The notes beneath the pieces are model-generated. The model made no database searches. It worked only from the letters and a program-made list of their open reading frames with translations, and was not told the origin of the DNA. DNA of 64,000 nt, taken from NCBI GenBank assembly GCA_045540115.1, contig JAZQGR010000082.1, positions 23,866 to 87,865 of the forward strand. Direction: 5' to 3'. Position numbers and translations under genes: made by a program. Source of the stretch: Colimorpha_A sp045540115. Its GTDB lineage: Bacteria > Bacillota > Clostridia > Oscillospirales > CAG-272. Positions within the stretch are counted from its first letter, which is position 1. Each line of letters begins with the position of its first letter. Below, piece by piece: positions 46,381 through 55,725 of the stretch.

Positions 46381-47247
46381 TTATGCAAAATACTTTTTGA
46401 CGAAAGCGATATCGCGCTCGGAGTCACTCGCACCGTAGCCGTCGTAGACGGTTTCGATCGCGATTCCGCCGTCGTAGCCTGCCGATTTGAGGGTATGGAG
46501 GTAATTTGCAACCTCGCAAACGCCGTCGCCAAGCTTGACCTCGATAAGCTCCTTGCCGTCATTCGTTACCCAATGCGGATTTTCTGATACGTCGTCGCCT
46601 TCAAGAATAATGTAATCCTTGACGTGAGCGTGAAGAACTCTCGATGCGTAAACCTTGTAGAAATCGGTCGGGTGAGTTTCAGCGAAAAGCGTGTTTCCGA
46701 CGTCGCCGCAAACGCCTATTTTAAGACCTCGGCGCTCCATCTCGTCGTAAAGACGTCCGAAGTTCTCGATTCCGTTTACAAACGGTCCCTGCGGTTCGTA
46801 AAGAACGGTAAGACCGAGGGAGTTTGCGTATCTGCCGACCTCCTCGTCGGCTTTGCAAAGACGCTCGAAAAGGGTATCGAAGGTGTCGGGGGTTTCCTTG
46901 TTATTGTTATAGCCTATCGTCATCGTGTGATGGAAATAGGGCGAGCCGAGAATCGCGGCATACTCTGCCGACTGCTTGAAGGTGTCTACGCCGTTTTTCT
47001 CGCCGTACAGTTCGCCTTCTTCGGCAAGAATGTTTCCGCCGACCGAGTAGCAGGCGCACTTTAGACCGTAGCGGTCGAGTGCGTTCTTCAGCTCGTATGC
47101 GTACTCCTTATTCGGGATTCTCTTGACCGTCGGAACGTCGAGAAATTCGACTGCGGTAAATCCGCGTTCAACAGCATAAGCGAGTGTTTTTTCTATTCCG
47201 TCGCTTTTCAGCATGTTGACAAAATAAGAATAAAACGTTACGTCCAT
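46381..47247 (-). CDS. Sugar phosphate isomerase/epimerase-like TIM barrel
   Basis: A 288-residue protein of the xylose-isomerase-like superfamily. FTAVEFLDV, YFHHTMTIG, LTVLYEPQGPFVNG, VCGDVGNTLFAE and HAHVKDYIILEGDD include the metal ligands (Glu, Asp, His, and GIAIETVYD near the end). The start at 47247 follows AAAGGAGA. It is the third protein of this superfamily in the window, but not in the same operon as the other two. The substrate is unknown. thiI lies upstream on the same strand. Confidence 0.82.
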   Translation of the reverse strand: MDVTFYSYFVNMLKSDGIEKTLAYAVERGFTAVEFLDVPTVKRIPNKEYAYELKNALDRYGLKCACYSVGGNILAEEGELYGEKNGVDTFKQSAEYAAILGSPYFHHTMTIGYNNNKETPDTFDTLFERLCKADEEVGRYANSLGLTVLYEPQGPFVNGIENFGRLYDEMERRGLKIGVCGDVGNTLFAETHPTDFYKVYASRVLHAHVKDYIILEGDDVSENPHWVTNDGKELIEVKLGDGVCEVANYLHTLKSAGYDGGIAIETVYDGYGASDSERDIAFVKKYFA

Positions 47248-47263
47248 AATCAAATCTCCTTTG

Positions 47264-48448
47264 TCAAATATCCGCATAAGCGTCTGCCTCGACTGTGTAG
47301 AGCGAGTCAAACGCTTCGTTTTCAAGTGCTTCGTGGTCGTACTTCTGCTCCTGCAGAATCACCTTTTCAATGTCGGGGCGCGTCTTGGGGTGCTTGGGGG
47401 TGAACACAGTACAGCAATCTTCAAAGGGAAGGATCGAGGTCTCAAAGGTCTCGATTCGGCGCGAGATCGCGATTATTTCTTCTTTATCCATACCGATACA
47501 GGGACGGAAAACGGGGCACTTTACGACGGCATCCGTGACCGTCAGCGCGTGCATCGTCTGCGATGCGACCTGACCGACAGCCTCGCCCGTAATGAGCGCC
47601 TGACAGTAGTTATGGTCAGCTACTCTCTCCGCCAAACGCATCATTGAACGGCGCAGAAGCAGGGTAAAGTATTCCTCGTCTACCGAGTCGCGGAGCACCT
47701 CCTGAAGGTGCGTAAGGGATATGACGTGAACCTTTATCTTTCCGCAATATTCCGAAACGATCTCGGCAAGACGAATGACCTTGTCGCGCGCCTGCTCGGA
47801 GGTGTAGGGGTAGCTTTCAAAATGTACGGCTTCAAGGGTAACGCCGCGCTTTGCCATCATAAAGCCGGCAACCGGGGAATCTATACCGCCCGAAAGGAGA
47901 AGCAGTCCCTTGCCGTTCGAGCCGTTCGGCATACCGCCGGCGCCGGGGAAGCTTCCCGCGTGAATGTAGGCGTTTTCCTCGCGGATCTCGGTCATAACGA
48001 TGACGGAGGGCTTGTGAAGATCGACCTTGAGATAAGGCATCGCTTCAAGCACCGCGCCACCGACCTGTCTTGCGATCTCGGGGGACTTGAGGGGGAATTT
48101 CTTATCGCTTCGCCGCGCGTCAGCCTTGAAGGATACGTGTCCGCGCAGATAAGTCGGCAGGTATTCCTTCGCGACGCGCTTGATGTCGTGGATATCCTTT
48201 TCGGCAACCGCCGCGCGTGCGACTGTAGTTATACCGAACACCTTACGGCAGAGGCGGAGCGCCTCGTCGATGTCGCAATCGTCGTCCGTCGGTTCGACGT
48301 ATATCGTGCTTTGAGCAAGAGTTACCTTAAAATTTCCTGCAAGCTTCAGGCGCGTTTCAAGCTCTCTCTTGAGCAGCTTTTCAAAATATCCGCGGTTAAG
48401 CCCCTTGAGGGCAAGCTCACCGTATTTTAGGAGCAGTACTTCTTTCAT
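47264..48448 (-). CDS. thiI: tRNA 4-thiouridine synthase
   Basis: Adds sulfur to U8 of tRNAs and may supply sulfur for thiamine. The 394 residues show an N-terminal ferredoxin-like and THUMP region (about 1-165), the PP-loop LLLLSGGIDSPVAGFMM (about 185) and the catalytic-Cys region DCCTVFTPKHPKTRP. The C-terminal rhodanese domain of enterobacterial ThiI is absent, as usual in Bacillota. It overlaps nth by four bases (ATGA). Confidence 0.92.
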   Translation of the reverse strand: MKEVLLLKYGELALKGLNRGYFEKLLKRELETRLKLAGNFKVTLAQSTIYVEPTDDDCDIDEALRLCRKVFGITTVARAAVAEKDIHDIKRVAKEYLPTYLRGHVSFKADARRSDKKFPLKSPEIARQVGGAVLEAMPYLKVDLHKPSVIVMTEIREENAYIHAGSFPGAGGMPNGSNGKGLLLLSGGIDSPVAGFMMAKRGVTLEAVHFESYPYTSEQARDKVIRLAEIVSEYCGKIKVHVISLTHLQEVLRDSVDEEYFTLLLRRSMMRLAERVADHNYCQALITGEAVGQVASQTMHALTVTDAVVKCPVFRPCIGMDKEEIIAISRRIETFETSILPFEDCCTVFTPKHPKTRPDIEKVILQEQKYDHEALENEAFDSLYTVEADAYADI

Positions 48449-49137
48449 GTTTTATGTTCCTTTGCGTATTTTTTGCATATAGAATTAAGCGGACAGCTAT
48501 CGCATTTCGGGCTTCTTGCCGAGCAGGTTTCGCGCCCGAAAAGGACGATCCTGTGGCAAAAGTCCGACTGCTCGCTCGGCTCAATTATTTTTACTAACTC
48601 TCTTTCTACCTTGACGGGATCCTTTAATGACTCGGGGTAAAAACCGAGTCGTCCGCAGATACGGATGCAATGTGTATCGGCAACGATGGCTGGCAGATGA
48701 TACAGATCTCCGCGAATGAGGTTCGCGATCTTCCGTCCGACGCCCGAAAGGGAAAGAAGTTCGTCCATGCCGCTCGGCACCTGTCCGCCGTGCTCCTCGA
48801 TAAGCTGACGCGACATCGTTTTTAAGTCCTTCGCCTTCATGCGGTATAGGCCGCAGGAGCGTACAAGATCTTCAATAACGGTAATATCGGCATCAGCCAT
48901 CGCTTCCATCGTTGGAAGCTTTTCAAAGAGCGTTTCGCAAACGAGATTTACCCTCGCATCGGTGCATTGAGCCGAAAGCCGCGCCATTACGAGCAGCTTC
49001 CACGGATCGCCCTTGTAGTTAAGCGCGCACTCGGCGTCGGGATAGATGTCGCGAAGAATCCGAACGGCATCGCTTCCGCGCTGTTTTTTCGTGATTTTTA
49101 TTGGATTTTTATAGTTATTCAGCGTTTTTTGTGCCAT
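48445..49137 (-). CDS. nth: Endonuclease III (DNA glycosylase/AP lyase)
   Basis: Excises oxidised pyrimidines and cleaves abasic sites. The 230-residue protein has the helix-hairpin-helix LSGVGRKIANLI with the catalytic Lys, the Asp of IVADTHCIR, and the iron-sulfur cluster Cys residues spaced 6-2-5 in CSARSPKCDSCPLNSICKKY. It is the first gene of the nth-thiI pair. The N-terminal extension of about 20 Lys-rich residues is slightly longer than average. Confidence 0.94.
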   Translation of the reverse strand: MAQKTLNNYKNPIKITKKQRGSDAVRILRDIYPDAECALNYKGDPWKLLVMARLSAQCTDARVNLVCETLFEKLPTMEAMADADITVIEDLVRSCGLYRMKAKDLKTMSRQLIEEHGGQVPSGMDELLSLSGVGRKIANLIRGDLYHLPAIVADTHCIRICGRLGFYPESLKDPVKVERELVKIIEPSEQSDFCHRIVLFGRETCSARSPKCDSCPLNSICKKYAKEHKT

Positions 49138-49229
49138 TTTACTCTTCCATTATTGAGAGATAAGTAGTATAATATATTATATAATAAATTTATACGTTTT
49201 TCAAGAGTTTTATATAAAGGAATCGAAAA

Positions 49230-50945
49230 ATGGAAAAAACAAAAATGGCTATGCCCGAGCTTCTTGCCCCCTGCGGCTCACTTGACGCGCTGACTGCGGC
49301 GGTCGAGGGAGGAGCGGATGCTGTATATTTCGGCGGAACGGTGTTTAACGCGCGAATGAACGCGAAGAATTTCGACCGTGCCGATATTCGCTCGGCGGTC
49401 GGCTACTGCCACGAAAACGGCGTCAAGGCGTACGTTACGCTCAACACTCAAATATACGACCGCGAGCTGAAAAGCGCGCTCGATCACGCGGCGTTTCTTT
49501 ACGAAAGCGGAGCTGATGCGCTCATCACCGCCGATATGGGACTTTCGTCGCTCATTAAAAAATATATTCCCGAGCTTGAGCTTCATGCTTCAACCCAAGC
49601 GACCGTCCATAATCTTGCGGGCGCGGAGAAGCTTTACGACCTCGGATTTAACCGCGTTGTAGGTGCAAGGGAAATGGATCTTGACAATATAAAAACGCTC
49701 TGTAAGTCACGTGCTGAGATCGAAATGTTCATTCACGGTGCGATATGCGTGAGCGTTTCGGGACAGTGTCTTATGAGCGCAATGCTCGGAGGACGAAGCG
49801 GAAACCGCGGTCAGTGCGCCCAGCCCTGCCGTATGTGCTATAACAGGGAATATCCGCTTTCGATGAAGGATATGTGCCTCGCTTCTCACATCACGGAACT
49901 TACGGACGCGGGCGTTGCTTCGCTAAAGATCGAGGGAAGAATGAAGAGCCCGTCCTACGTTTACGGAGTGACGAAGATATACCGCCGCCTCCTTGACGAA
50001 GGAAGAAATGCAACCCGCGACGAAATAAACGAGCTTCAACGCCTATTCTCGCGAAGCGGCTTCACTGACGGCTACCTTACGGGTAATATCGACAGGAATA
50101 TGCTCGGCATCCGTACCGAAAACGATATCGCGAAAACGAGAAACGAGGGTAGCTTCAGAGGCGGCTCAATCAAGGCCGTTGAGGAAAGCGTGAAAACGGC
50201 GCCTGAGCTTCCGTCGAAGCTTGACTTCCCGCAAAAGAGAAGAACCGAAAAGGCGACCTTCACCGCTTCCTTCAGAGAAGCGGGACAGATCCCCGAAAGC
50301 CATAATATAGATATAACCTATCTGCCGCTGTCAAAATACAGAAGCATATCGAACGGCGTGTCGCTTCCTCCCGTGATCCTCGACAGCGAGCTCGATAACG
50401 TAAAGCGCTCTCTTGAAAAGGCTGTAAAGCAGGGCGCTAAGCACGTTATGATACACAATATCGGTCAGCTTGACCTTGCACGCGAATTTGGTCTTATCGC
50501 GCACGGAAGCCACCGTCTTAACGTGTTCAACAATTATTCCGCCGACTTCTGGCAGAACAACGGAGATCTGAGCAGTATAATCCTATCGGCAGAGCTCATT
50601 CTTCCGCAGATAAGAGATATAATTCTCCCCGAGGGAGTAAAGAAGGGCGCGATAGTCTACGGACGCCTTCCGCTTATGACGCTTCATAAGCCCGTTGAGA
50701 AGAAGGTCCTCCGCGATAACAGGGGCGCATCGTTCCCCGTTTATCCCGAGGAGGGAAGAGACGTTCTTTATAACAGCGTGAATATCTATATGGCAGACCA
50801 GCTTGACCGCCTTGACGCCGCGGGAATTGAGGAACGGCACCTCATATTTACGGGTGAGGACAGAGGCGAGGTAATGAGAACTCTCTACGCATATATGCAT
50901 AAGCTTCCGCCGAAGGAGCGCGAGGCGATAAAACGAATCAAGTGA
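49230..50945 (+). CDS. Peptidase U32 family protein (RNA hydroxylation type)
   Basis: A 571-residue protein of family U32. LLAPCGSLDALTAAVEGGADAVYFGG opens the barrel (read LLAPCGSLDA and GGADAVYFGG), and the hallmark FIHGAICVSVSGQCLMSAMLGGRSGNRGQCAQPCR is present as FIHGAICVS, SGQCLMS and RGQCAQPCR with its Cys residues. Experimentally studied relatives (RlhA, TrhP) hydroxylate 23S rRNA or tRNA rather than cleave peptides, so that role is inferred here. The C-terminal 230 residues match the DUF3656 part of the RlhA type. A dUTPase gene follows after 10 bases. Confidence 0.82.
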   Translation: MEKTKMAMPELLAPCGSLDALTAAVEGGADAVYFGGTVFNARMNAKNFDRADIRSAVGYCHENGVKAYVTLNTQIYDRELKSALDHAAFLYESGADALITADMGLSSLIKKYIPELELHASTQATVHNLAGAEKLYDLGFNRVVGAREMDLDNIKTLCKSRAEIEMFIHGAICVSVSGQCLMSAMLGGRSGNRGQCAQPCRMCYNREYPLSMKDMCLASHITELTDAGVASLKIEGRMKSPSYVYGVTKIYRRLLDEGRNATRDEINELQRLFSRSGFTDGYLTGNIDRNMLGIRTENDIAKTRNEGSFRGGSIKAVEESVKTAPELPSKLDFPQKRRTEKATFTASFREAGQIPESHNIDITYLPLSKYRSISNGVSLPPVILDSELDNVKRSLEKAVKQGAKHVMIHNIGQLDLAREFGLIAHGSHRLNVFNNYSADFWQNNGDLSSIILSAELILPQIRDIILPEGVKKGAIVYGRLPLMTLHKPVEKKVLRDNRGASFPVYPEEGRDVLYNSVNIYMADQLDRLDAAGIEERHLIFTGEDRGEVMRTLYAYMHKLPPKEREAIKRIK

Positions 50946-50955
50946 GGAAAAGGAT

Positions 50956-51396
50956 ATGAATATAAAGATAAAAATTCTACGCGAGGGCGCACATGTTCCA
51001 AAGCTCGGAACCTCAGGTGCCGCCGCCTGCGATCTTTACGCACTTCTGCCCGAGCCGATCGTTCTTCAGCCGGGCGAGCGCCGTCCGATACCGACGGGAA
51101 TCGCGATCGCGCTTCCGAGCAAGGATTACGTCGCCATTGTTTGCGCAAGAAGCGGTCTTGCTCTCAAGCAGGGACTTGCGCTATGTAACGGCATCGGCGT
51201 TATTGACAGCGATTACCGCGGCGAGATATTCTTCGCAATGGTAAATAACGACTCCGAGCCAAAGACCGTTGAAAACGGCGACAGAATAGGTCAGCTTATG
51301 ATAATGCCGGTAATTCAGCCGAATTACGAGATAGTTGACGAGCTTGACGAAACGGAACGTGGAGAGGGCGGCTTCGGCTCTACGGGGGTAAAATAA
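50956..51396 (+). CDS. dut: Deoxyuridine 5'-triphosphate nucleotidohydrolase
   Basis: Hydrolyses dUTP to dUMP and pyrophosphate, keeping uracil out of DNA. The 146-residue homotrimeric-type dUTPase has all five motifs: AACDLYA, ARSGLALKQGL, GVIDSDYRGE, GDRIGQLMI and RGEGGFGSTG. GAGGAAAAGG precedes ATG 50956. It overlaps the transporter gene by one base (TAATG). Confidence 0.95.
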   Translation: MNIKIKILREGAHVPKLGTSGAAACDLYALLPEPIVLQPGERRPIPTGIAIALPSKDYVAIVCARSGLALKQGLALCNGIGVIDSDYRGEIFFAMVNNDSEPKTVENGDRIGQLMIMPVIQPNYEIVDELDETERGEGGFGSTGVK

Positions 51397-52349
51397 TGGC
51401 GGTTTTTCTCTCCACACTTGAGCAGATGGGATTTCTCTTTTTCCTGCTCATAACGGGATACGTCCTGACAAAGAGCAAGGCAATGCCTCAAAGCAGTGCA
51501 ACGATACTCAGCAAGCTTGAAAACAACGTTTTCATTCCCGGTCTTGTTATAGGAACCCTTATGAGCGATTTTACGGTCGAAAAGCTTTCGTCGGCTTGGC
51601 AGTTTCTGCTTGGCGGAGTGATCGTTCTTGCTATCTCAATACCGATCTCGATACTTTTCTCCCGTATGACCGTAAAGGACAGCTATACGAGAAATATCTA
51701 TACTTACGGCTTGTCCTTTTCAAACTTCGGCTTTATGGGAAATGCCGTTGTCAACGCGCTTTTCCCGAGCGTTTTTCCGAGCTATCTGATATTCACGCTT
51801 CCTTTCTGGATCGGAATATATATGTGGGGCGCTCCGTCGCTTCTCATACCGAAAAGCGCCGAGAAAAAAGGATTTTTCTCGCGTCTGCGCGCAGTTATAA
51901 ACCCGATGTTCATTTCAATGCTGATCGGAATGATCCTCGGCATCAGCGGACTCGCAAAATATCTTCCCGACTTCGCGGTTTCGGCGATAAATTCGCTCGG
52001 AAGCTGTATGTCGCCCGTTGCGATGCTTTTAACGGGTATGACAGTCGCGGAGCTCGGGCTCGGAAAAGCGTTTTCAAAGGGCTCGGTTTACGTAATTTCG
52101 ATAATCCGACTTCTCGTTATGCCTCTCATGGCGATAGGCGTGCTTATGCTTATACCGTCAGTACCGATGCCTGTCGCTATCTGCACCGTCTGCCTGTGCG
52201 CAATGCCGCTCGGACTTAACACGATAGTAATTCCGAAGGCTTATGACCTCGATACCTCGACGGCATCGTCGATGGCTCTTATCTCGCATATTATGAGCTG
52301 CGGAACGATTCCGCTCATATTTATGCTGTTTGATATGCTTATGAAATAA
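51396..52349 (+). CDS. AEC-family (auxin efflux carrier) transporter
   Basis: A 317-residue membrane protein with about 10 helices in two halves. LITGYVLTKSKAMPQSSATILSKLENNVFIPG is typical of the family's start (read LITGYVLTK and LENNVFIPG), and the second half begins near MFISMLIGMILGISG, with the kinked-helix Pro of FIPG-like segments. Bacterial members export or import malate-like acids, but the substrate here is unknown. It is coupled to dut by a one-base overlap. Confidence 0.83.
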   Translation: MAVFLSTLEQMGFLFFLLITGYVLTKSKAMPQSSATILSKLENNVFIPGLVIGTLMSDFTVEKLSSAWQFLLGGVIVLAISIPISILFSRMTVKDSYTRNIYTYGLSFSNFGFMGNAVVNALFPSVFPSYLIFTLPFWIGIYMWGAPSLLIPKSAEKKGFFSRLRAVINPMFISMLIGMILGISGLAKYLPDFAVSAINSLGSCMSPVAMLLTGMTVAELGLGKAFSKGSVYVISIIRLLVMPLMAIGVLMLIPSVPMPVAICTVCLCAMPLGLNTIVIPKAYDLDTSTASSMALISHIMSCGTIPLIFMLFDMLMK

Positions 52350-52409
52350 AAAAGCGCACGAATGTTTGTATATTTTTGCTTATATTGGCACAATTTGCGT
52401 TAATTTCGT

Positions 52410-52438
52410 TTGACATTTTGCCCGAGCTGTGTTATAAT
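52410..52438 (+). promoter_or_regulatory. Full-consensus extended -10 promoter of the glycogen cluster
   Basis: TTGACA at 52410-52415, 17 bases, TATAAT at 52433-52438 preceded by TGT. Confidence 0.87.
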
Positions 52439-52470
52439 TTATTCATAATAATCCGTTTGGGGGAGATATT

Positions 52471-54330
52471 TTGACGCACGAAGAATACAAAAGAGCGATA
52501 TGGGACGGATACTGTGACTGCGCTTACGAGTATCTCGGCTGTCACCGTGACGGAGACAGCTACGTTTTCCGCGTATGGGCTCCCGAGGCAAGAAGCGTAA
52601 GAGTCGTCGGTCGGTTTAACGGCTGGGATCTGAATGCTCCCATGATGACAGACCTCGGCGGCTTCTTCGAATCCCGCGTTCAGGCAGATCAGTTCGACGA
52701 ATATAAATACTATATAGAACGCCCCGATGGCTCGTTTGTAATGAAAGCCGACCCCTACGGTTTCCATACCTGCACCCGCCCCGAAACGGCGTCAAGAGTT
52801 TTTGATCTCTCGGGCTACGAATGGGGCGACGCAAAATATATGAGGGCGGCAAAAAAGAAAAATCCGCTCAACTCTCCCGTAAATATATACGAAATGCATC
52901 TCGGCTCCTGGCGCAAATACGAGGACGGAAACTTCTATTCTTACCGCGCTATTGCCGACGATCTCGTCCCGTATCTACTTGATATGGGATATACTCACGT
53001 GGAATTTCTCCCCGTGGCAGAGCACCCGTTTGACGGATCGTGGGGCTATCAGGTGACGGGTTACTACGCACCGACCTCACGCTACGGCACGCCGCACGAC
53101 TTTATGTACCTCGTCGACTGTCTGCATCAGGCGGGTATCGGAGTGATAATCGACTGGGTTGGAGCACACTTTCCGAAGGACGAGTGCGGTTTATATGAAT
53201 TTGACGGCAGCTGTTGCTATGAAAACCGCGATCCGAGCCGACGCGAGCATCCCGAATGGGGAACGCGCCTTTTCGACTTCGGGCGTAACGAGGTAAGGGC
53301 GTTCCTTATCTCGAATATAAGATACTGGATAAAGGAATATCACGTTGACGGTATCCGTTGCGACGCCGTCACGAATATGATATATAAGGACTACGCGCGC
53401 GATCCCGACTGCTGGCGCAAGCCGTACGATTCGGTCAATCACGATGCGGTTCGCCTGCTTCGTGATATGAACGCGGTGGCGTATAAAACGAACCCGGCCG
53501 TTATGATGATAGCGGAGGAGGCGACCTCCTTCCCGCTTGTAACAAAGCCCGATTACGACGGAGGGCTCGGCTTCGGCTTCAAGTGGAATATGGGCTGGAT
53601 GCACGATACCCTCGACTATATGTCTGCGGATCCGATATACAGAAAGTATGACCACGATAAGATAACCTTTTCGCTGACTTACGCGTTCTCGGAAAATCAC
53701 GTCCTTCCGTTCTCGCACGACGAGGTCGTACACGGTAAGCTCTCGCTTATCGGACGTATGCCGGGAGACTACGGAACGAAGTTCGCGTCGCTGAAGGTTC
53801 TCTATTCCTACCTGATGGCGCATCCGGGTAAAAAGCTCTTATTTATGGGCGGCGAGCTCGGACAGTTTATCGAATGGGACGAAAAACGCGAGCTCGATTG
53901 GTTCCTGCTCGGCTACGAGAGTCACGCCGATATGCAGAGATTTACCCGCGCGCTCAATCATTTCTATATAAATAACCCGCCGCTTTGGGAAAACGATGCC
54001 GATTGGAACGGCTTTTCGTGGCTTAAGGTCGACGACCGCGACAACAGCGTCTTTGCTTTCCGCCGTATAGACAGAAAGGGAAATGAGCTTATCGCAGTTT
54101 TCAATTTCTGCCCCGTCGAGCGGCGCGGCTACCGTATCGGAATACCGAAAAAGTGTATACTCAAGCAGGTATTCACGACGGGCGGAGGAAACGAAAAGAT
54201 AAAGACCGAGGACGTCCCGTTCGACGGACAGGTTCAGTCGGCAGCCTTCGATATCCCGCCAATGTCGGCAAGCTTTTATAAGATGACGTACGTAAGAAAG
54301 CAAAATCAAGTATTAAACGCTTTGTCGTAA
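52471..54330 (+). CDS. glgB: 1,4-alpha-glucan branching enzyme
   Basis: Introduces alpha-1,6 branches into glycogen. The 619-residue protein starts at TTG 52471 behind GGGGGAG, an uncommon start codon. The CBM48 domain is at about 25-110 (VWAPEARSVRVVGRFNGWD), and the GH13 barrel has DGIRCDAVTNMIY (nucleophile Asp), MMIAEEATSFP (acid/base Glu) and PFSHDEVVHGK. The long N-terminal extension of some GlgB proteins is absent. A perfect promoter precedes it and a palindromic repeat follows. Confidence 0.95.
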   Translation: MTHEEYKRAIWDGYCDCAYEYLGCHRDGDSYVFRVWAPEARSVRVVGRFNGWDLNAPMMTDLGGFFESRVQADQFDEYKYYIERPDGSFVMKADPYGFHTCTRPETASRVFDLSGYEWGDAKYMRAAKKKNPLNSPVNIYEMHLGSWRKYEDGNFYSYRAIADDLVPYLLDMGYTHVEFLPVAEHPFDGSWGYQVTGYYAPTSRYGTPHDFMYLVDCLHQAGIGVIIDWVGAHFPKDECGLYEFDGSCCYENRDPSRREHPEWGTRLFDFGRNEVRAFLISNIRYWIKEYHVDGIRCDAVTNMIYKDYARDPDCWRKPYDSVNHDAVRLLRDMNAVAYKTNPAVMMIAEEATSFPLVTKPDYDGGLGFGFKWNMGWMHDTLDYMSADPIYRKYDHDKITFSLTYAFSENHVLPFSHDEVVHGKLSLIGRMPGDYGTKFASLKVLYSYLMAHPGKKLLFMGGELGQFIEWDEKRELDWFLLGYESHADMQRFTRALNHFYINNPPLWENDADWNGFSWLKVDDRDNSVFAFRRIDRKGNELIAVFNFCPVERRGYRIGIPKKCILKQVFTTGGGNEKIKTEDVPFDGQVQSAAFDIPPMSASFYKMTYVRKQNQVLNALS

Positions 54331-54339
54331 GGCATTGAT

Positions 54340-54410
54340 TGTAGGGGCGACCATTGGTCGCCCGCATAACGTCGGCGTAAACTAACGGGCGACCAATGGT
54401 CGCCCCTACA
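54340..54410. repeat. Double-palindrome repeat (GTAGGGGCGACC family), copy 1
   Basis: Two inverted arms at 54340-54364 and 54386-54410. Each arm is itself a palindrome around GGCGACC/GGTCGCC, separated by 21 bases. It lies between glgB and glgC. Non-coding. Confidence 0.85.
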
Positions 54411-54521
54411 AGGTGTTATCGTTATTTTGAGCATTTTTTATACGACCTATCTCCGCCGAGAGTGCGGACAAATTATAAAACTAATCTTCGTATAACGAGG
54501 AAAAGAAAGAAGGTTTATTTA

Positions 54522-55709
54522 ATGCCAGTAAGAAGCAAGGAATGCATCGCGATGCTTCTCGCAGGAGGCCAGGGCAGCCGCCTTTACGTTCTGACCGAGA
54601 ACACGGCGAAGCCCGCAGTACCCTTTGGAGGAAAGTACAGAATTATCGACTATTCGCTTTCCAACTGCGTTAACTCGGGTATCGACACCGTCGGTATCTT
54701 AACGCAGTACCAGCCCCTTGAGCTTAACGACTACATCGGAAACGGTCAGCCCTGGGACTTAAACCGAAACTTTGGAGGAGTTCACGTTCTTCCGCCTTAT
54801 ATGAAGACGAAGGACAATTCGTGGTACAAGGGAACCGCGAACGCGATCTATCAGAATATCCACTTCATAGACCGCTATAATCCCGAGTACGTTCTCATTC
54901 TCTCGGGCGACCACATCTATAAGATGGACTACTCGAAGATGCTTACCTTCCATAAGGAAAAGAATGCGGAATGCACGATCGCAGTCCGTACCGTTCCGAT
55001 CGAGGAAGCATCGAGAATGGGTATCATGAGCACCGACGAAAACGACCGTATCACGGAGTTTGAGGAAAAGCCCAAGGTGCCGAAGAGCAATCTCGCATCT
55101 ATGGGTGTCTACATCTTCACATGGGAAACCCTTCGTCAGTACCTTATCGACGACGAGAATGATCCGAGCTCGAGCAACGACTTCGGTAAAAACGTCATTC
55201 CCGCGCTCTTGAACGACGGCAGAGGTCTCTATGCATATACCTTCGACGGCTATTGGCGTGACGTCGGAACGCTCGATTCGCTATGGCAGGCGAATATGGA
55301 CCTGCTCGATCCGAGCCGACCGATAAACGTAAATGCGCCGAAAAAGTTCCGCATTTACAGCCGTAACTACGCTCAGCCACCGTCAAATATCACAAAGGGC
55401 TCGACGGTTAAAAATTCCTATATCGCAGAGGGCTGCGTTATCAAGGGCAGGGTTGAAAACTCCATCATTTCGACGGGCTGCTATATCGAGGAGGGCGCTG
55501 TCGTTACCGACACGGTAATAATGCCTAACTCGACCGTTAAGAGCGGTGCGACGGTAGAATACGCTATCGTCGGCGAAAGATGCATAGTCGGCGCAGGCGC
55601 ACACGTCGGTGCGAAAAAGACCGACGATCCCGAATGGGGCGTCGCGGTCGTTGGAAGCGATAAAACAGTACCCGATGGCGAAATTATCGCCGCAAAGACG
55701 GTTTATTGA
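54522..55709 (+). CDS. glgC: Glucose-1-phosphate adenylyltransferase, catalytic-type subunit
   Basis: Makes ADP-glucose, the glycogen precursor, from ATP and glucose-1-phosphate. The 395-residue protein has the nucleotide-binding AMLLAGGQGSRLYVLTENTAKPAVPFGG (read LLAGGQGSRL and KPAVPFGG), the catalytic-Asp region LILSGDHIYKMDY, the sugar-binding FEEKPKVP, and a left-handed beta-helix C terminus from about 300. ATG 54522 is the family start; the frame is open upstream. The companion GlgD follows after 16 bases. Confidence 0.95.
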   Translation: MPVRSKECIAMLLAGGQGSRLYVLTENTAKPAVPFGGKYRIIDYSLSNCVNSGIDTVGILTQYQPLELNDYIGNGQPWDLNRNFGGVHVLPPYMKTKDNSWYKGTANAIYQNIHFIDRYNPEYVLILSGDHIYKMDYSKMLTFHKEKNAECTIAVRTVPIEEASRMGIMSTDENDRITEFEEKPKVPKSNLASMGVYIFTWETLRQYLIDDENDPSSSNDFGKNVIPALLNDGRGLYAYTFDGYWRDVGTLDSLWQANMDLLDPSRPINVNAPKKFRIYSRNYAQPPSNITKGSTVKNSYIAEGCVIKGRVENSIISTGCYIEEGAVVTDTVIMPNSTVKSGATVEYAIVGERCIVGAGAHVGAKKTDDPEWGVAVVGSDKTVPDGEIIAAKTVY

Positions 55710-55725
55710 GAAGGAGGCAAGCGTT